From positions 119,221-183,220 of the forward strand of contig RQTK01000995.1 of NCBI GenBank assembly GCA_003991915.1: 64,000 bases of DNA, written 5' to 3'. Source of the stretch: Elysia chlorotica. Taxonomy: Eukaryota > Mollusca > Gastropoda > Plakobranchidae. Within the stretch, counting starts at the first letter, position 1, and every line of letters starts with the position of its first letter. The translations under genes and the position numbers were made by a program. Under the pieces are notes generated by a model. That model was not told the DNA's origin, did no database searches, and saw only the letters and a list, made by a program, of their open reading frames with translations. Positions 55,470 to 64,000 of the stretch are shown in pieces.

Positions 55470-56310
55470 GTATTTTAAAAAATGCATGCACAGGCTTTGG
55501 GTAAACCTGAAATAAGTTTAAAAAATCGTTTTGTTTCCCATTTGCAATACAGTATGATCCCAGATGGGTAAACTTTGAGTCATGCTCCGTATAACACTCA
55601 ATATTTCTGTTTGTTAGCTCTTTTTTTTGTTTCTTGGTTTAATACTAGGCACATTTTTTTGAAGTTATGATTCACAATGGTTTTATGACTGTATCAATCT
55701 ATCATTCTGTGAAAATGATAAAATTGAATGTCTTCTGATTGCACTGCATATGTATTGCATATTGAAGCCTTGAATTTCGAGAATACAGAATGACGCATTT
55801 TTGCTTTTTGATTGATGTTGTTGTTTTTGTTGTTTTCTAATATTCACCCTGAAGGAACAATGTCCACTGTTTATCATTATCTTTGTTTCTTATGAATGGA
55901 GAACTATTGCAAACCTCCATTATCTCAATGGCATTGTGTTTTCTTTTCATTTTCATAACAACATATGAAAAAGACATTAATTTAATTCAGATAAAACAGA
56001 AAGCAATTAATCAAAATGAATCGTTGATTTCTTTATCATAAACCAAGTTTTAGCCATATTCTTTGTGTAAAATCCATTGTTAGAAACTCCGGCCAAAAAC
56101 AGAGAAATCAGGTTAACAACTATGTGGAACAATAGAGATCATAAGACAAAATAAACATGGATATTTTTTTAAGCCAGAGTATAATAATTGTATTGTGCGG
56201 TGCATAAAAAGATGACCCTAAACATAGAGGAACAGCGTAGACGATATAAGCACGTAAAATGCCATAGCACTTAATTTTTCCTATGCCATTTGAATGTTAA
56301 TGTACATGAG
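55470..56310. other. AT-rich DNA, nothing recognised
   Basis: No repeat or exon was identified. Confidence 0.5.
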
Positions 56311-56317
56311 AAAATGC

Positions 56318-56376
56318 TTTTTCGGTTGATCGTCGGAATCGAACCGCGGGCCTTCCGATCTGGAGACCAACACTAA
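56318..56376 (-). mobile_element. SINE head type II, isolated
   Basis: Minus strand: TAGTGTTGGTCTCCAGATCG, GAAGGCCCGCGGTTCGATTC, CGACGATCAACCG. The anticodon arm and B box are well kept, but the A box region and the core are missing. Confidence 0.65.
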
Positions 56377-56379
56377 TAA

Positions 56380-57990
56380 TGCTATTATGATGCAGTTTTC
56401 CCCTATTTCCGCTAGGCAGATGGTCCGTCTTGTTTATCACACGTGAACCACACGCGGAATTTAAAAGACACATCACTTCATGTAAACGCTAATTTTAATG
56501 TCGCGTGGTCGAACGCAGATCTACAGTAGGTTTTCTTTAAATGAAAAACATGTATTTAACTTTCAACATAATTATCGCAGGAATTAACAGCACATAACAT
56601 CACGAAGAGATCTGACACCTTTATCGCTAAGGTAATTCATATGAAAACTGGCAATGTGGACTTATAGTACGTTACAATCATATCCGTTTGGGTTGGCAAG
56701 CAGATGAAAAGGTAGAAATAATTATCGAACTATCGATCAAAACATGTAGTATTTCCCGGAAATTTAACGTGTTAGAAATAAAGATAGTATCTTTCTAGTA
56801 TTACTTTCATTCATTACAACAAAATCGCCGAAGCAAATGATGAATAAGGGTGACTGCGAGTCTAGATGGTTTTCATTTCGTGTAATTTTATGTCAGAATC
56901 ACGAATTCGGAAATGTGTTGCAATTTTGGGTTGAGTAGGTACAAAGATGAACATATCTGATTACTAAAACAGCCGATGGTTACAGTTAGTGTTTCCTAGA
57001 AGTAATTAAATAGTTAAAAAAAATACATCTATCAATTTTAGTTGGAATTTGGAAAACAGGTATATTGATCAGTTAATAATACTTATGTTAGTGTCGAGAT
57101 ATTAGTTCGCTGTATTTACTTTAAGTTTTAAAAATATTTGTTTTAAGTAAACGCAGTGTTTTATTTTATTTTGTAAAAATTAATGGCTGATGAGAAATAA
57201 GATGGAAAAGATTCACGATAAAGACAATGATAAGTGAAAACTGTGATTGTAATCTGGATGCGTAATTTGAGATGCAGTTCCTTTAAACTTTGTAAAATAT
57301 TCGGATGTACCGATGTTCTTTGAACCAATCGTGCGGAATGATTTTGCATTTGTTGTAGACTATACCTTCTTCCATCAGTTGTAGAACAAAGACTTGAATT
57401 GCAGTAACCTTAATCAGGCAATACATTGCAAGTTTTCTGATAGGAAATTTAATGTTCTAGCTGGCCTAATTTACGTAATTCTACATGACACACTTTCTCT
57501 GAAAAGCGAGATTGTCTTCTAGGTAGACTTCCAGGTTTTTCACTACTTAAGGTAATGGGACTTCGGTATTGTCTACTAAATTGGTATGTTATTCATATAC
57601 TTTGGTTAGGTGGGCATTCATATGTTCCGATGCACATCAGCTACTGCGAAAATTACTATAAACACTATATTTGCTATATTTTATGTAATGTACTTCATGA
57701 AGTAGCAAATGTTATAGCCTTATGGAACGTTGCATTTGAACTGCGGCTTCCGTAAACAAATAGCATATTTGTTTTTTAACGCATAATGGTTTGTCACATA
57801 TTCTATACTCCTTACATTCTAAAATTAATTACAATGTCAAAGTGTTGCTTTGCATTTTGGTTTCTGTGCTTAATGATATCGTCTTTCTTATTTAAGGCAG
57901 ATCCTTTTGTCATAGTTCAAAAAAATATTTTTCTTTTATTCTCAGATTACTTACACGGTCAATGGAGAGGTATCTTCCATCTTACCTAGA
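56380..57990. other. AT-rich DNA, nothing recognised
   Basis: Several open frames of about 60 codons have no domain or codon bias. Confidence 0.45.
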
Positions 57991-58028
57991 CACGGGAATG
58001 CAAGGAACCCCAGCGATGCTTGTCTAAA

Positions 58029-58039
58029 CAAGATGGCGG
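58029..58039 (+). promoter_or_regulatory. YY1-like AAGATGGCGG motif
   Basis: CAAGATGGCGG matches the YY1 consensus and also a favourable start-codon context. The ATG opens a frame (MAVFACARLRLYRACSTKTG) that ends at TAA after 31 codons. GC is higher here than nearby. It could mark a promoter and first exon, or be chance. Confidence 0.2.
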
Positions 58040-58219
58040 TTTTCGCATGTGCCAGACTGAGACTCTACAGGGCGTGCTCGACCAAAACAGGGAAACCTGT
58101 GCAGGACTCACAGATCCTAGCCGTATAAGGCACACTCTTACAGACATCATCAACTGTCGCTGAATAGCCCTTAATGTGCATTTTTTATAGAGAATAAAAC
58201 TGGTCGTTCTGGGCAGACT

Positions 58220-58495
58220 GGCTAAGGCATAACTTTAAACGAGTGTCTCGTGAGCAGGTGTGTGTCAAATAATCCAGCAATGCAATGTGTCTAAGGCGCA
58301 ACAGACACAGAACCTTAGACGAAGAAGGCCTAATTGTCACATATTTTAGCAATTTAAAGTGCATATGAATATAACACAATATTATCAGTCTAAGGCATAT
58401 CACATAACAACTGTCTAAGGCCTAATTCTCACAGGACTTCGTCGTCTGAGGCCTAACTATAACGTCAAACTCTATCCGCCTAAGGTTTAGCGGAA
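58220..58495. repeat. Degenerate 'CTAAGGCctaa' repeats
   Basis: CTAAGGCAT, CTAAGGCG, CTAAGGCCTAATTCTCACA, AGGCCTAATTGTCACA, CTGAGGCCTAACT and CCTAAGGTTTA recur irregularly. Spacing is not constant, so this may be an old tandem repeat or a cluster of binding sites. Confidence 0.4.
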
Positions 58496-58527
58496 TCTCC
58501 AGTGCTAAGAAAAAAAACCACTTCCAG

Positions 58528-58652
58528 GTTGGGTAAAGGAAACCAACTTAAGCAGAACTGTCACCCTGCTGCTGGTATCAGGCCCAACTTCGCTTCTGAG
58601 AGACTCTTCAACAGCAAGAATAAAAAATGCATCTCTGAACGTCAGCCTCACT
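58528..58652. CDS. Exon candidate, strand ambiguous
   Basis: On plus, CCACTTCCAG precedes and a strong donor CACT|GTAAGTATT follows, with an open frame including NCHPAAGIRPNFASERLFNS. On minus, the same signal reads as the acceptor ATAATACTTACAG, followed by an open frame including RLTFRDAFFILAVEESLRSE. Both cannot be right. The segment is richer in GC than its flanks. Confidence 0.2.
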
Positions 58653-58842
58653 GTAAGTATTATGTGGTTGAAAATTTGAAATTAATGTCGAGTAGAAGTG
58701 TGATGAGGGGGCGGTGGAGAGTGAGAGGGGGGGGGGTAGGGAATTGTCTTAAAGCTTAGATAGGCTCAGGTTTCGCTGAACGTTCTTAAGCTTTTTAAGT
58801 TCCCAATGTCGGTCAAGCTATTTTCTTCTAAAATTCCAAGGG

Positions 58843-58985
58843 TGAGTTGAGTTGAGTTTGTTTAACACCCAATTCCAGCAATATATAAGCTGTATTGTGC
58901 ATGAGTCCCAAGACTGACGTCTGTTATTTTTGTGTGTTGCCACACGCTAGACAAGGCGGGGAAATCTGGACTCCTTTCGTAGTAG
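58843..58985 (-). mobile_element. SINE core and tail fragment
   Basis: GAGTTGAGTTGAGTTTGTTT, AACACCCAATTCCAGCAATA, GTCCCAAGACTGACGTCTGT and TGTTGCCACACGCTAGACAA are the SINE 3' half in reverse. The head and the start of the core are missing. Confidence 0.75.
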
Positions 58986-59004
58986 CGCGTTATAAATATA
59001 TACA

Positions 59005-59095
59005 TTTGGTAGAGAGTGTAACCCCTAATTACAGTACCAGGTTTAAATCCTGATCCAACCATCCTTTTGCACAGTCTGGGATAGTGCTAGTATAA
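59005..59095 (+). mobile_element. tRNA-like head fragment, plus strand
   Basis: TTTGGTAGAGAGTGTAACCC, CTAATTACAGTACCAGGTTT and AAATCCTGATCC resemble a tRNA-derived head. It adjoins the reverse fragment on its left, giving two SINE pieces in opposite directions. Confidence 0.4.
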
Positions 59096-59125
59096 TAAAG
59101 ATTTCGCAGGTGAAACTTTAGTCCC

Positions 59126-59332
59126 TTATATTCCTGCTCTCTCTCTCTTTTTATCTCTCTCTCTCTCTCTCTTTCGCTCTCTCTTTCGCTCTCTCTTTCG
59201 CTCTCTCTTTCGCTCTCTCTTTCGCTCTCTCTTTCGCTCTCTCTTTCTTTCCTTTACTCTCCGTATCACTCTCTCTCTCTCTCTTCCTTTTCTTTACTCT
59301 CCGTATCACTCTCTCTCTCTCTCTTTCTATAG
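59126..59332. repeat. 12-bp (CTCTCTTTCGCT)n minisatellite and doubled 45-bp block
   Basis: Six regular copies of a 12-bp unit lie at 59173-59248. A CTTTACTCTCCGTATCACTC block with TC runs follows and is doubled. The minus-strand Arg-Glu-Arg-Ala-Lys-Glu frame follows from the 12-bp period. Confidence 0.92.
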
Positions 59333-59404
59333 TCTTTGGTGTGACCATTTAAAACAGAAATGTCTTCGTGATGTATGGTAGCGCCAGACACTATAGATTT
59401 AGTG

Positions 59405-59760
59405 ACACGCTTCATTGATACGGGGAGATGGCGTGACGCGTGGTATCCCCGCCCTGTCTCGTGTGTGGCAGCACATAAAATTGTCAGACGTCCATCTTGG
59501 GGTCCGTCCACAATATAGCCTATATAGTGCTGCTGTTGGACGTTAAACCAACCCAACCCAACCCCCAACGCGTACTCACTCTAATTCATTATTAGAATTA
59601 GGCGGTTGAACAATCTTCAAGCATAGTGAGATATTATAGTGACATATAAAAATTATTTAACGAAAGAAACAATCGACTTACTATTCCTGACCTACAGACG
59701 TAAAATCCTCTACGTTAAAATCTCTCACTATTTCACACTATCTGGTGGTACGTTTTGCAA
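59405..59760 (-). repeat. Dispersed repeat Rep-A, split by a truncated SINE
   Basis: GATGGCGTGACGCGT on the left and GTACTCACTCTAATTCATTA, GGCGGTTGAACAATCTTCAA and TCTCTCACTATTTCACACTA on the right follow the Rep-A order of 6176-6415. The SINE at 59442 interrupts it at ACGCGT. Confidence 0.65.
59442..59567 (+). mobile_element. 5'-truncated SINE with short TSD
   Basis: It starts in the core (GGTATCCCCGCCCTGTCTCG) and keeps GTGTGTGGCAGCACATAAAA, CCGTCCACAATATAGCCTAT and the tail GTTGGACGTTAAACCAACCC with an extended (CCCAA)n end. ACGCGT flanks both sides (59436-59441 and 59568-59573). It is close to the 43082 copy in sequence. Confidence 0.87.
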
Positions 59761-59779
59761 TTTGGGCTCATAGCGTTTG

Positions 59780-59853
59780 TGCTACTGGGATTTAGCATGA
59801 CGTCTTATGACTCTTTTTCTTGATTGAAATACTGATGGTAAGAAAGCCCGCAA

Positions 59854-59920
<67 letters not shown>

Positions 59921-60015
59921 AGGCTATAAAAGAAGATGCCGCTTTAATGGTGCTGATCAATAAAACAAAATCCTACTGGTGAAATCTCTCACCATTTCAC
60001 ACTCTTAGGTAACAC
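59780..60015 (-). repeat. Dispersed repeat Rep-A, third local copy with a TC tract
   Basis: TTTAGCATGACGTCTTATGA, TCTTGATTGAAATACTGATG and AATCTCTCACCATTTCACAC show Rep-A order, with a (TC)n run at 59858-59916 inside. It lies directly next to the previous copy. Confidence 0.5.
59858..59916. repeat. (TC)n microsatellite
   Basis: Pure TC dinucleotide. Confidence 0.96.
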
Positions 60016-60039
60016 TTGACATTGTCATACGTGATCCTT

Positions 60040-60205
60040 AGATTTTATCGAGGAAATAGACTTGGTTGTTATGCTGGGCCCTTAAAATACGATACACAAT
60101 TAACACTAAAAAGGTAGACGTAAAATAGATTTTATACAGGAAATAGGTTTGGTTATAGTGCTGGACCATTAAAATACAATAAATAATGAACACTAAAAAA
60201 TAGAC
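60040..60205. repeat. Tandem duplication, ~87-bp unit, two copies
   Basis: AGATTTTATCGAGGAAATAG, CTTGGTTGTTATGCTGG and AACACTAAAAAGGTAGACGT recur as AGATTTTATACAGGAAATAG and AACACTAAAAAATAGACGTA. Confidence 0.85.
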
Positions 60206-60336
60206 GTAAAATAGTCCAGACATATGGGGCCTAGCTAAACAAAATTCATCTGACTTAACTCAAATATTAATAAATAAAAACATTATTATACCAAATTTAG
60301 TCAACGATAATTATATTCATCCGACTCAGCTTGAAC

Positions 60337-60410
60337 CCCCCCCCCCCCCCACACCCCCCCACACTTTCCACAAAAATTTTCTCAACAACCTTCCCCCCCC
60401 CCCCCCCACA
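60337..60410. repeat. Poly(C) runs
   Basis: C-runs of about 14 and 15 bases plus CACCCCCCCAC lie inside a doubled ~110-bp block (CAACGATAATTATATTCATC / CTACAATAATTTTATTCATA). Confidence 0.85.
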
Positions 60411-60429
60411 ACTACACCAACTTTAGTCT

Positions 60430-61480
60430 ACAATAATTTTATTCATACGACTTATTTTGTTGACAAACATTAAAACGCGGTGCAAGGATACATTATTATG
60501 CATTAAAGCTTTGGAGATTACCTGTCATAGACATGTCCTTGACATAATACAACTTGGTTATTCACGCACACGTCAGACCTTGAACCGTTGTAGTTATTAA
60601 ATTTTAAGGTCTGTTATGAATCACAAAATATGCATTTTAGTTAGGGCGTTGGAAATATAATTTATATTAGTACTAGTACTCGATTTTGAGGGCTAAATCT
60701 GTAAACTTATCACATATAATGCTAAATATAGCCTTGTGGCCTTCTTTAACTCAATAATTTTATTTTAATAAATAATTGTTTTATCAGCTTGAATTATGTG
60801 CATAATAATATTCTTTCAATAACAAATATTCTTTTTTAGTCTATGTAAAAAAATCGATAAGGATAGCGACTAGGCTAAGCAGCCCTAACATATCTTAGAA
60901 CGAGTTATGAGGTTACTAAGACGTTGTAATTGCCACTCTAGAACATGTCAGCCAAGATTTAGAGCATCATAAAAACGTCGGGGTTTTTCTCCGACCAGCT
61001 TATCTTCTCGGTAGAGTCGCATTGTCCAATAAGTAGGTATTGATCTTGCTTCTTATATCGGTAGAGGTAACTGAGTTGGTTTATGTCAATACTATAAAGG
61101 CTACACGGAAGACGGGTCTCTAAAATAAGGTTTGCCAATTTTACGAGTTGCCACTATCACATTATTATAATGCTGTTTCGTGCATGTTAAAAAACATTGC
61201 AATTTATTTCCTGCAATACTTTCCCTATTTGTTTACTTGTTTGCTTAACACATAATTTATTTAGGAGACGGGTTCAAAAGCTAACCCATGACTGTTTTGA
61301 TTTTTTTGCCACACTTAGAAAAATAAAAAATACCATTGCGTATTTCAGCTTTTTAGAGTACACAATTAACACCGACTCAACCAGAAGGAATCAGTGAGGT
61401 CTAATGTGGGTTTGAACGCGGTACCTCCTGGCTTGAAGCTGAGAGAACTTCCAACTACCTTAAAGTCTAACCTTCGTTGT
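60430..61480. repeat. ~1.05-kb tandem duplication, copy 1
   Basis: It runs from TATTCATACGACTTATTTTG-like sequence to CTTAAAGTCTAACCTTCGTT-like sequence and is followed immediately by copy 2. Long stretches are identical (for example AGCTTATCTTCTCGGTAGAG and TTGATCTTGCTTCTTATATC). It includes a decayed minus-strand SINE (from about 61074). Confidence 0.95.
61074..61455 (-). mobile_element. Degenerate SINE with internal insertion (in copy 1)
   Basis: GAGTTGGTTTATGTCAATAC, TATAAAGGCTACACGGAAGA and GTTGCCACTATCACATTA resemble the reversed tail and core. About 200 bp of other DNA follow, then TTAACACCGACTCAACCAGA, GGGTTTGAACGCGGTACCTC and GAAGCTGAGAGAACTTCCAA. The matching copy is at 62094-62470. 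Confidence 0.6.
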
Positions 61481-62492
61481 TATATTCATACGACTTATTT
61501 TGTTGGTAAACATCTAAACGTGGTGCGAGGACACATTATGCATTAAACCTTTGGAGATTAGCTGTCATAGCCAAGGACATGAGACAGTCTGATAAATCAC
61601 TCACAAGTCAGACCTTGAACCGTTGTAGTTGTTTATGGTGTGTTATGAATCACAAATTATGCATTTTAGTTAGGAAGTTGTAAATATAGTTTATATTAGT
61701 ATTCGATGATTTTGAGGGCGAAATCTCTAAAGTTGTCACAGATAATGCTAAATATAGCCTTGTTGTCCTACTTTAACTTAATAATTCTATTTTAATAAAT
61801 AATTGTTTTATCAGCTTGAATTATGTGCATAATAAAATTCTTTCATTAAAATAATATTTTTTAGTCTCTGTAAAAAATCGATACGAACAGCGACTAGGCT
61901 AAGCAGCCCTAATATATCTTAAGACGAGTTATAACCCTACAACGACGTTGTAATTGCCACTCTAGAACATGTTAGCCAAGATTTAGAGCATCATAAAAAC
62001 GTCGGGGTTTTTTCTCCGACCAGCTTATCTTCTCGGTAGAGTCGCATTGTCCAATAAGTAGGTATTGATCTTGCTTCTTATATCGGTAGAGGTAACTGAG
62101 TTGGTTTATGTCAATACTATAAAGGCTACACGGAACACGGATCCCTAAAAATGTCTGCCAATTTTACGTGTTGCCACTATCACATTAATATAATGCTCTT
62201 TTGTGCATGTTAAAAACGTTACAATTTATTTTCTGCAATACTTTCTCTAATTTGTTTGCTTGTTTGCTTAACACAAAGGACGGGTTCAAAAGCTAACGCA
62301 TGACTGTTTTGATTTTTTTGCCACACTTAGAAAAATAAAAAATACCATTGCGTATTTCAGCTTTTTAGAGTACACAATTAACACCGACTCAACCAGAAGG
62401 GATCAGTGTGGTCTAATGTGGGTTTGAAGGCGGTACCTCCTGGCTTGAAGCTGAGAGAACTTCCAACTAACTTAAAGTCTAACCTTCGTTGT
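61481..62492. repeat. ~1.05-kb tandem duplication, copy 2
   Basis: This is the partner of 60430-61480. It is shorter by about 40 bp through several small deletions (for example the lost ATAATTTATTTAGGAG near 62277) and ends in a T12 run. Confidence 0.95.
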
Positions 62493-62605
62493 TTTTTTTT
62501 TTTAATGTAATTGAATTTCTTGTTTTAAAGATCATCATTTAGCCTAAACATCATAATAAGAAACATCAATATAAAGAATCACTTCCAGACATAAAGAACT
62601 TATTC

Positions 62606-62619
62606 TTGTTGTTGTTGTT

Positions 62620-62688
<69 letters not shown>
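62606..62688. repeat. (GTT)n microsatellite
   Basis: GTT trinucleotide with one ATT interruption. Confidence 0.96.
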
Positions 62689-62699
62689 AACCAAGTGAT

Positions 62700-63125
62700 G
62701 ATCCAGTCAACTACTCCTAAAACAATAACACCGACATAAACCATATTTCCAACTTGATACTTCTTACACGTTTGTAATATGAGTTTCCTCGTGTATTTCT
62801 TTTTTAAGTTCATATAAAATAATCATTATTCACAAATAAATGATAGTACAGTCACTGTTCTACTTATTAGACATTCAATGTAAAAAGCTCTGTTTGTTAG
62901 GATTGTGGTAATTGTGCTTCTATGATTTGTCCTGCTGTGTATATGCCTGAAATAAGACACTAGAACTCAGCACTAATGTTGCAGCTGGTTTACTGATACT
63001 ACCAACTTACAGTAATAGAACAAATAGAAATGCACACTGTTGTGATACACAGTTCATGTTTTCACGCCACTTGTAAGCGTCGTCATACGGTGAAACCTGT
63101 TGTAACACCAAACTGGTCTGGCGTT
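62700..63125. other. Nothing recognised
   Basis: Ordinary AT-rich sequence. Confidence 0.5.
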
Positions 63126-63141
63126 AGAGTAGTTTGAGACT

Positions 63142-63403
63142 GTTGTTGAGATGTTGTTGAGTTGGTTTAACGTCCAACATCAACACTATAAAGGCTATAT
63201 TGTGGACGGAACAAAAGACTAACGTATGACAAGTATATGTGCTGCCACACACGAGACAGGGCAGGGATACTAAGACTCACACCTCAGCCGGTCACATTAA
63301 ACTGACACCAACCCAACCAGTAGGGAGCGCAATCGCCAGGGCTCGAACCTGAACCTTTTGGGTCGGAAGCCGATGTTCTACCCAAAGACCACGGCGCCCC
63401 CCT
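63142..63403 (-). mobile_element. Full-length SINE, head type I, with 13-bp TSD
   Basis: Minus strand: GGGGCGCCGTGGTCTTTGGG, CATCGGCTTCCGACCCAAAA, GGTTCGAGCCCTGGCGATTG, core AATGTGACCGGCTGAGGTG, CGTGTGTGGCAGCACATATA, tail GGACGTTAAACCAACTCAAC. The flanks are GTAGTTTGAGACT (63129-63141) and GTAGTTTGAAACT (63404-63416), one mismatch. Confidence 0.92.
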
Positions 63404-63514
63404 GTAGTTTGAAACTAGTTAGTTTTTTGTTTTTTTTTGCCTTTATCTTTTTTTAGGTTCCAGAAATCTGTTACGCTGAAAACTGAATAGTAGATTAGCT
63501 TGATCTAATTGTTT

Positions 63515-63745
63515 TGACTTCCAACTTCAGTACTCTATCAACTATAATTTTATTGTGGCCGGTCCTAAGACTGATATCTGACAAATTTTGTACCTGCACA
63601 AACAAGACAGGGCGGGGAGACCTGGACTCCTTTCTCAGCTAGTCACAGTATACTGAGACACCCACTTCGTTCGAACCAAAATCGAACAAATACATTTTTG
63701 CCGATCGTGAGATTCGAACCACGGACTTCCCGATCTTCAGGTTTT
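63515..63745 (-). mobile_element. SINE, head type II
   Basis: Minus strand: AAGATCGGGAAGTCCGTGGT, TCGAATCTCACGATCGGCAA, linker AAATGTATTTGTTCGATTTT, core CTGTGACTAGCTGAGAAAGG, CTTGTTTGTGCAGGTACAAA, CTTAGGACCGGCCACAATAA and a tail region ending GAAGTTGGAAGTC. The tail is decayed. Confidence 0.8.
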
Positions 63746-63759
63746 GTATAACTCTTGGA

Positions 63760-64000
63760 AAATAATGTTTCAGAGATTGAACAAAAAACAGTAAAGAAAA
63801 AAAACATATTAAAAATTAATCAATTTAAAAAAAGCTCACACAACTATTAAATTAATCTAGCAGGAGTCTGACTGACTTTTACCTCTAGTACACCAGAAAT
63901 CAACGTTAATAGGTGACGTGAAACCGACCTAAATATCGGTCTAATAATAGTAAAAAGCGTAAAACGTTTAAACATTACCGACGCTAGTTGAACAGTTAAA
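63760..64000. other. Nothing recognised
   Basis: AT-rich window end. Confidence 0.5.

Overview
The window is non-coding or intronic DNA from a eukaryotic nuclear genome. It is AT-rich, has almost no long open reading frames outside simple repeats, and is packed with tRNA-derived SINEs, microsatellites, minisatellites and tandem segmental duplications. The SINE build (tRNA head, shared conserved core, 3' end GTTGGACGTTAAACCAACC), the many (GA/TC)n and (GTT/AAC)n tracts and a Helitron remnant suggest an invertebrate, most likely a mollusc such as a gastropod. That placement is an inference made without database comparison.

Layout. 1-6.4 kb: two old SINEs, (TC)n and (GTT)n tracts, a degenerate ~290-bp repeat field duplicated about 1.78 kb downstream, and a doubled dispersed repeat here called Rep-A. 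6.4-16.7 kb: weak exon candidates, a 66-bp and a 58-bp minisatellite, a dimeric SINE, a SINE with clean target-site duplications (TSDs), a ~386-bp tandem duplication and a long TC tract. 16.7-28 kb: an assembly gap inside a SINE, a CpG-rich patch, a 591-bp tandem duplication running straight into a 48-bp minisatellite that grew from a SINE tail. 28-38 kb: a 55-bp higher-order repeat next to the best exon in the window (minus strand, hydrophobic C-terminus), several SINEs, and a SINE-bearing tandem duplication. 38-47 kb: an exact 70-bp doubled SINE tail, a full-length SINE with a perfect 13-bp TSD nested in Rep-A, long GA/TC tracts and a decayed Helitron protein fragment. 47-64 kb: more SINEs (including SINE-in-SINE), (AAC)n and GA tracts, a 36-bp hairpin repeat array, a 28-bp minisatellite of about 30 copies, and a ~1.05-kb tandem duplication.

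No complete gene is visible. Coding signal is limited to one fairly convincing terminal exon (28413-28522, minus), several weak exon-like segments and the Helitron pseudogene. The most interesting content is repeat biology: one SINE core is joined to different tRNA heads, and SINE 3' tails are seen at successive stages of becoming satellite DNA (single copy, exact doubled copy, about 19-copy array). I see no evidence for a new enzyme system.
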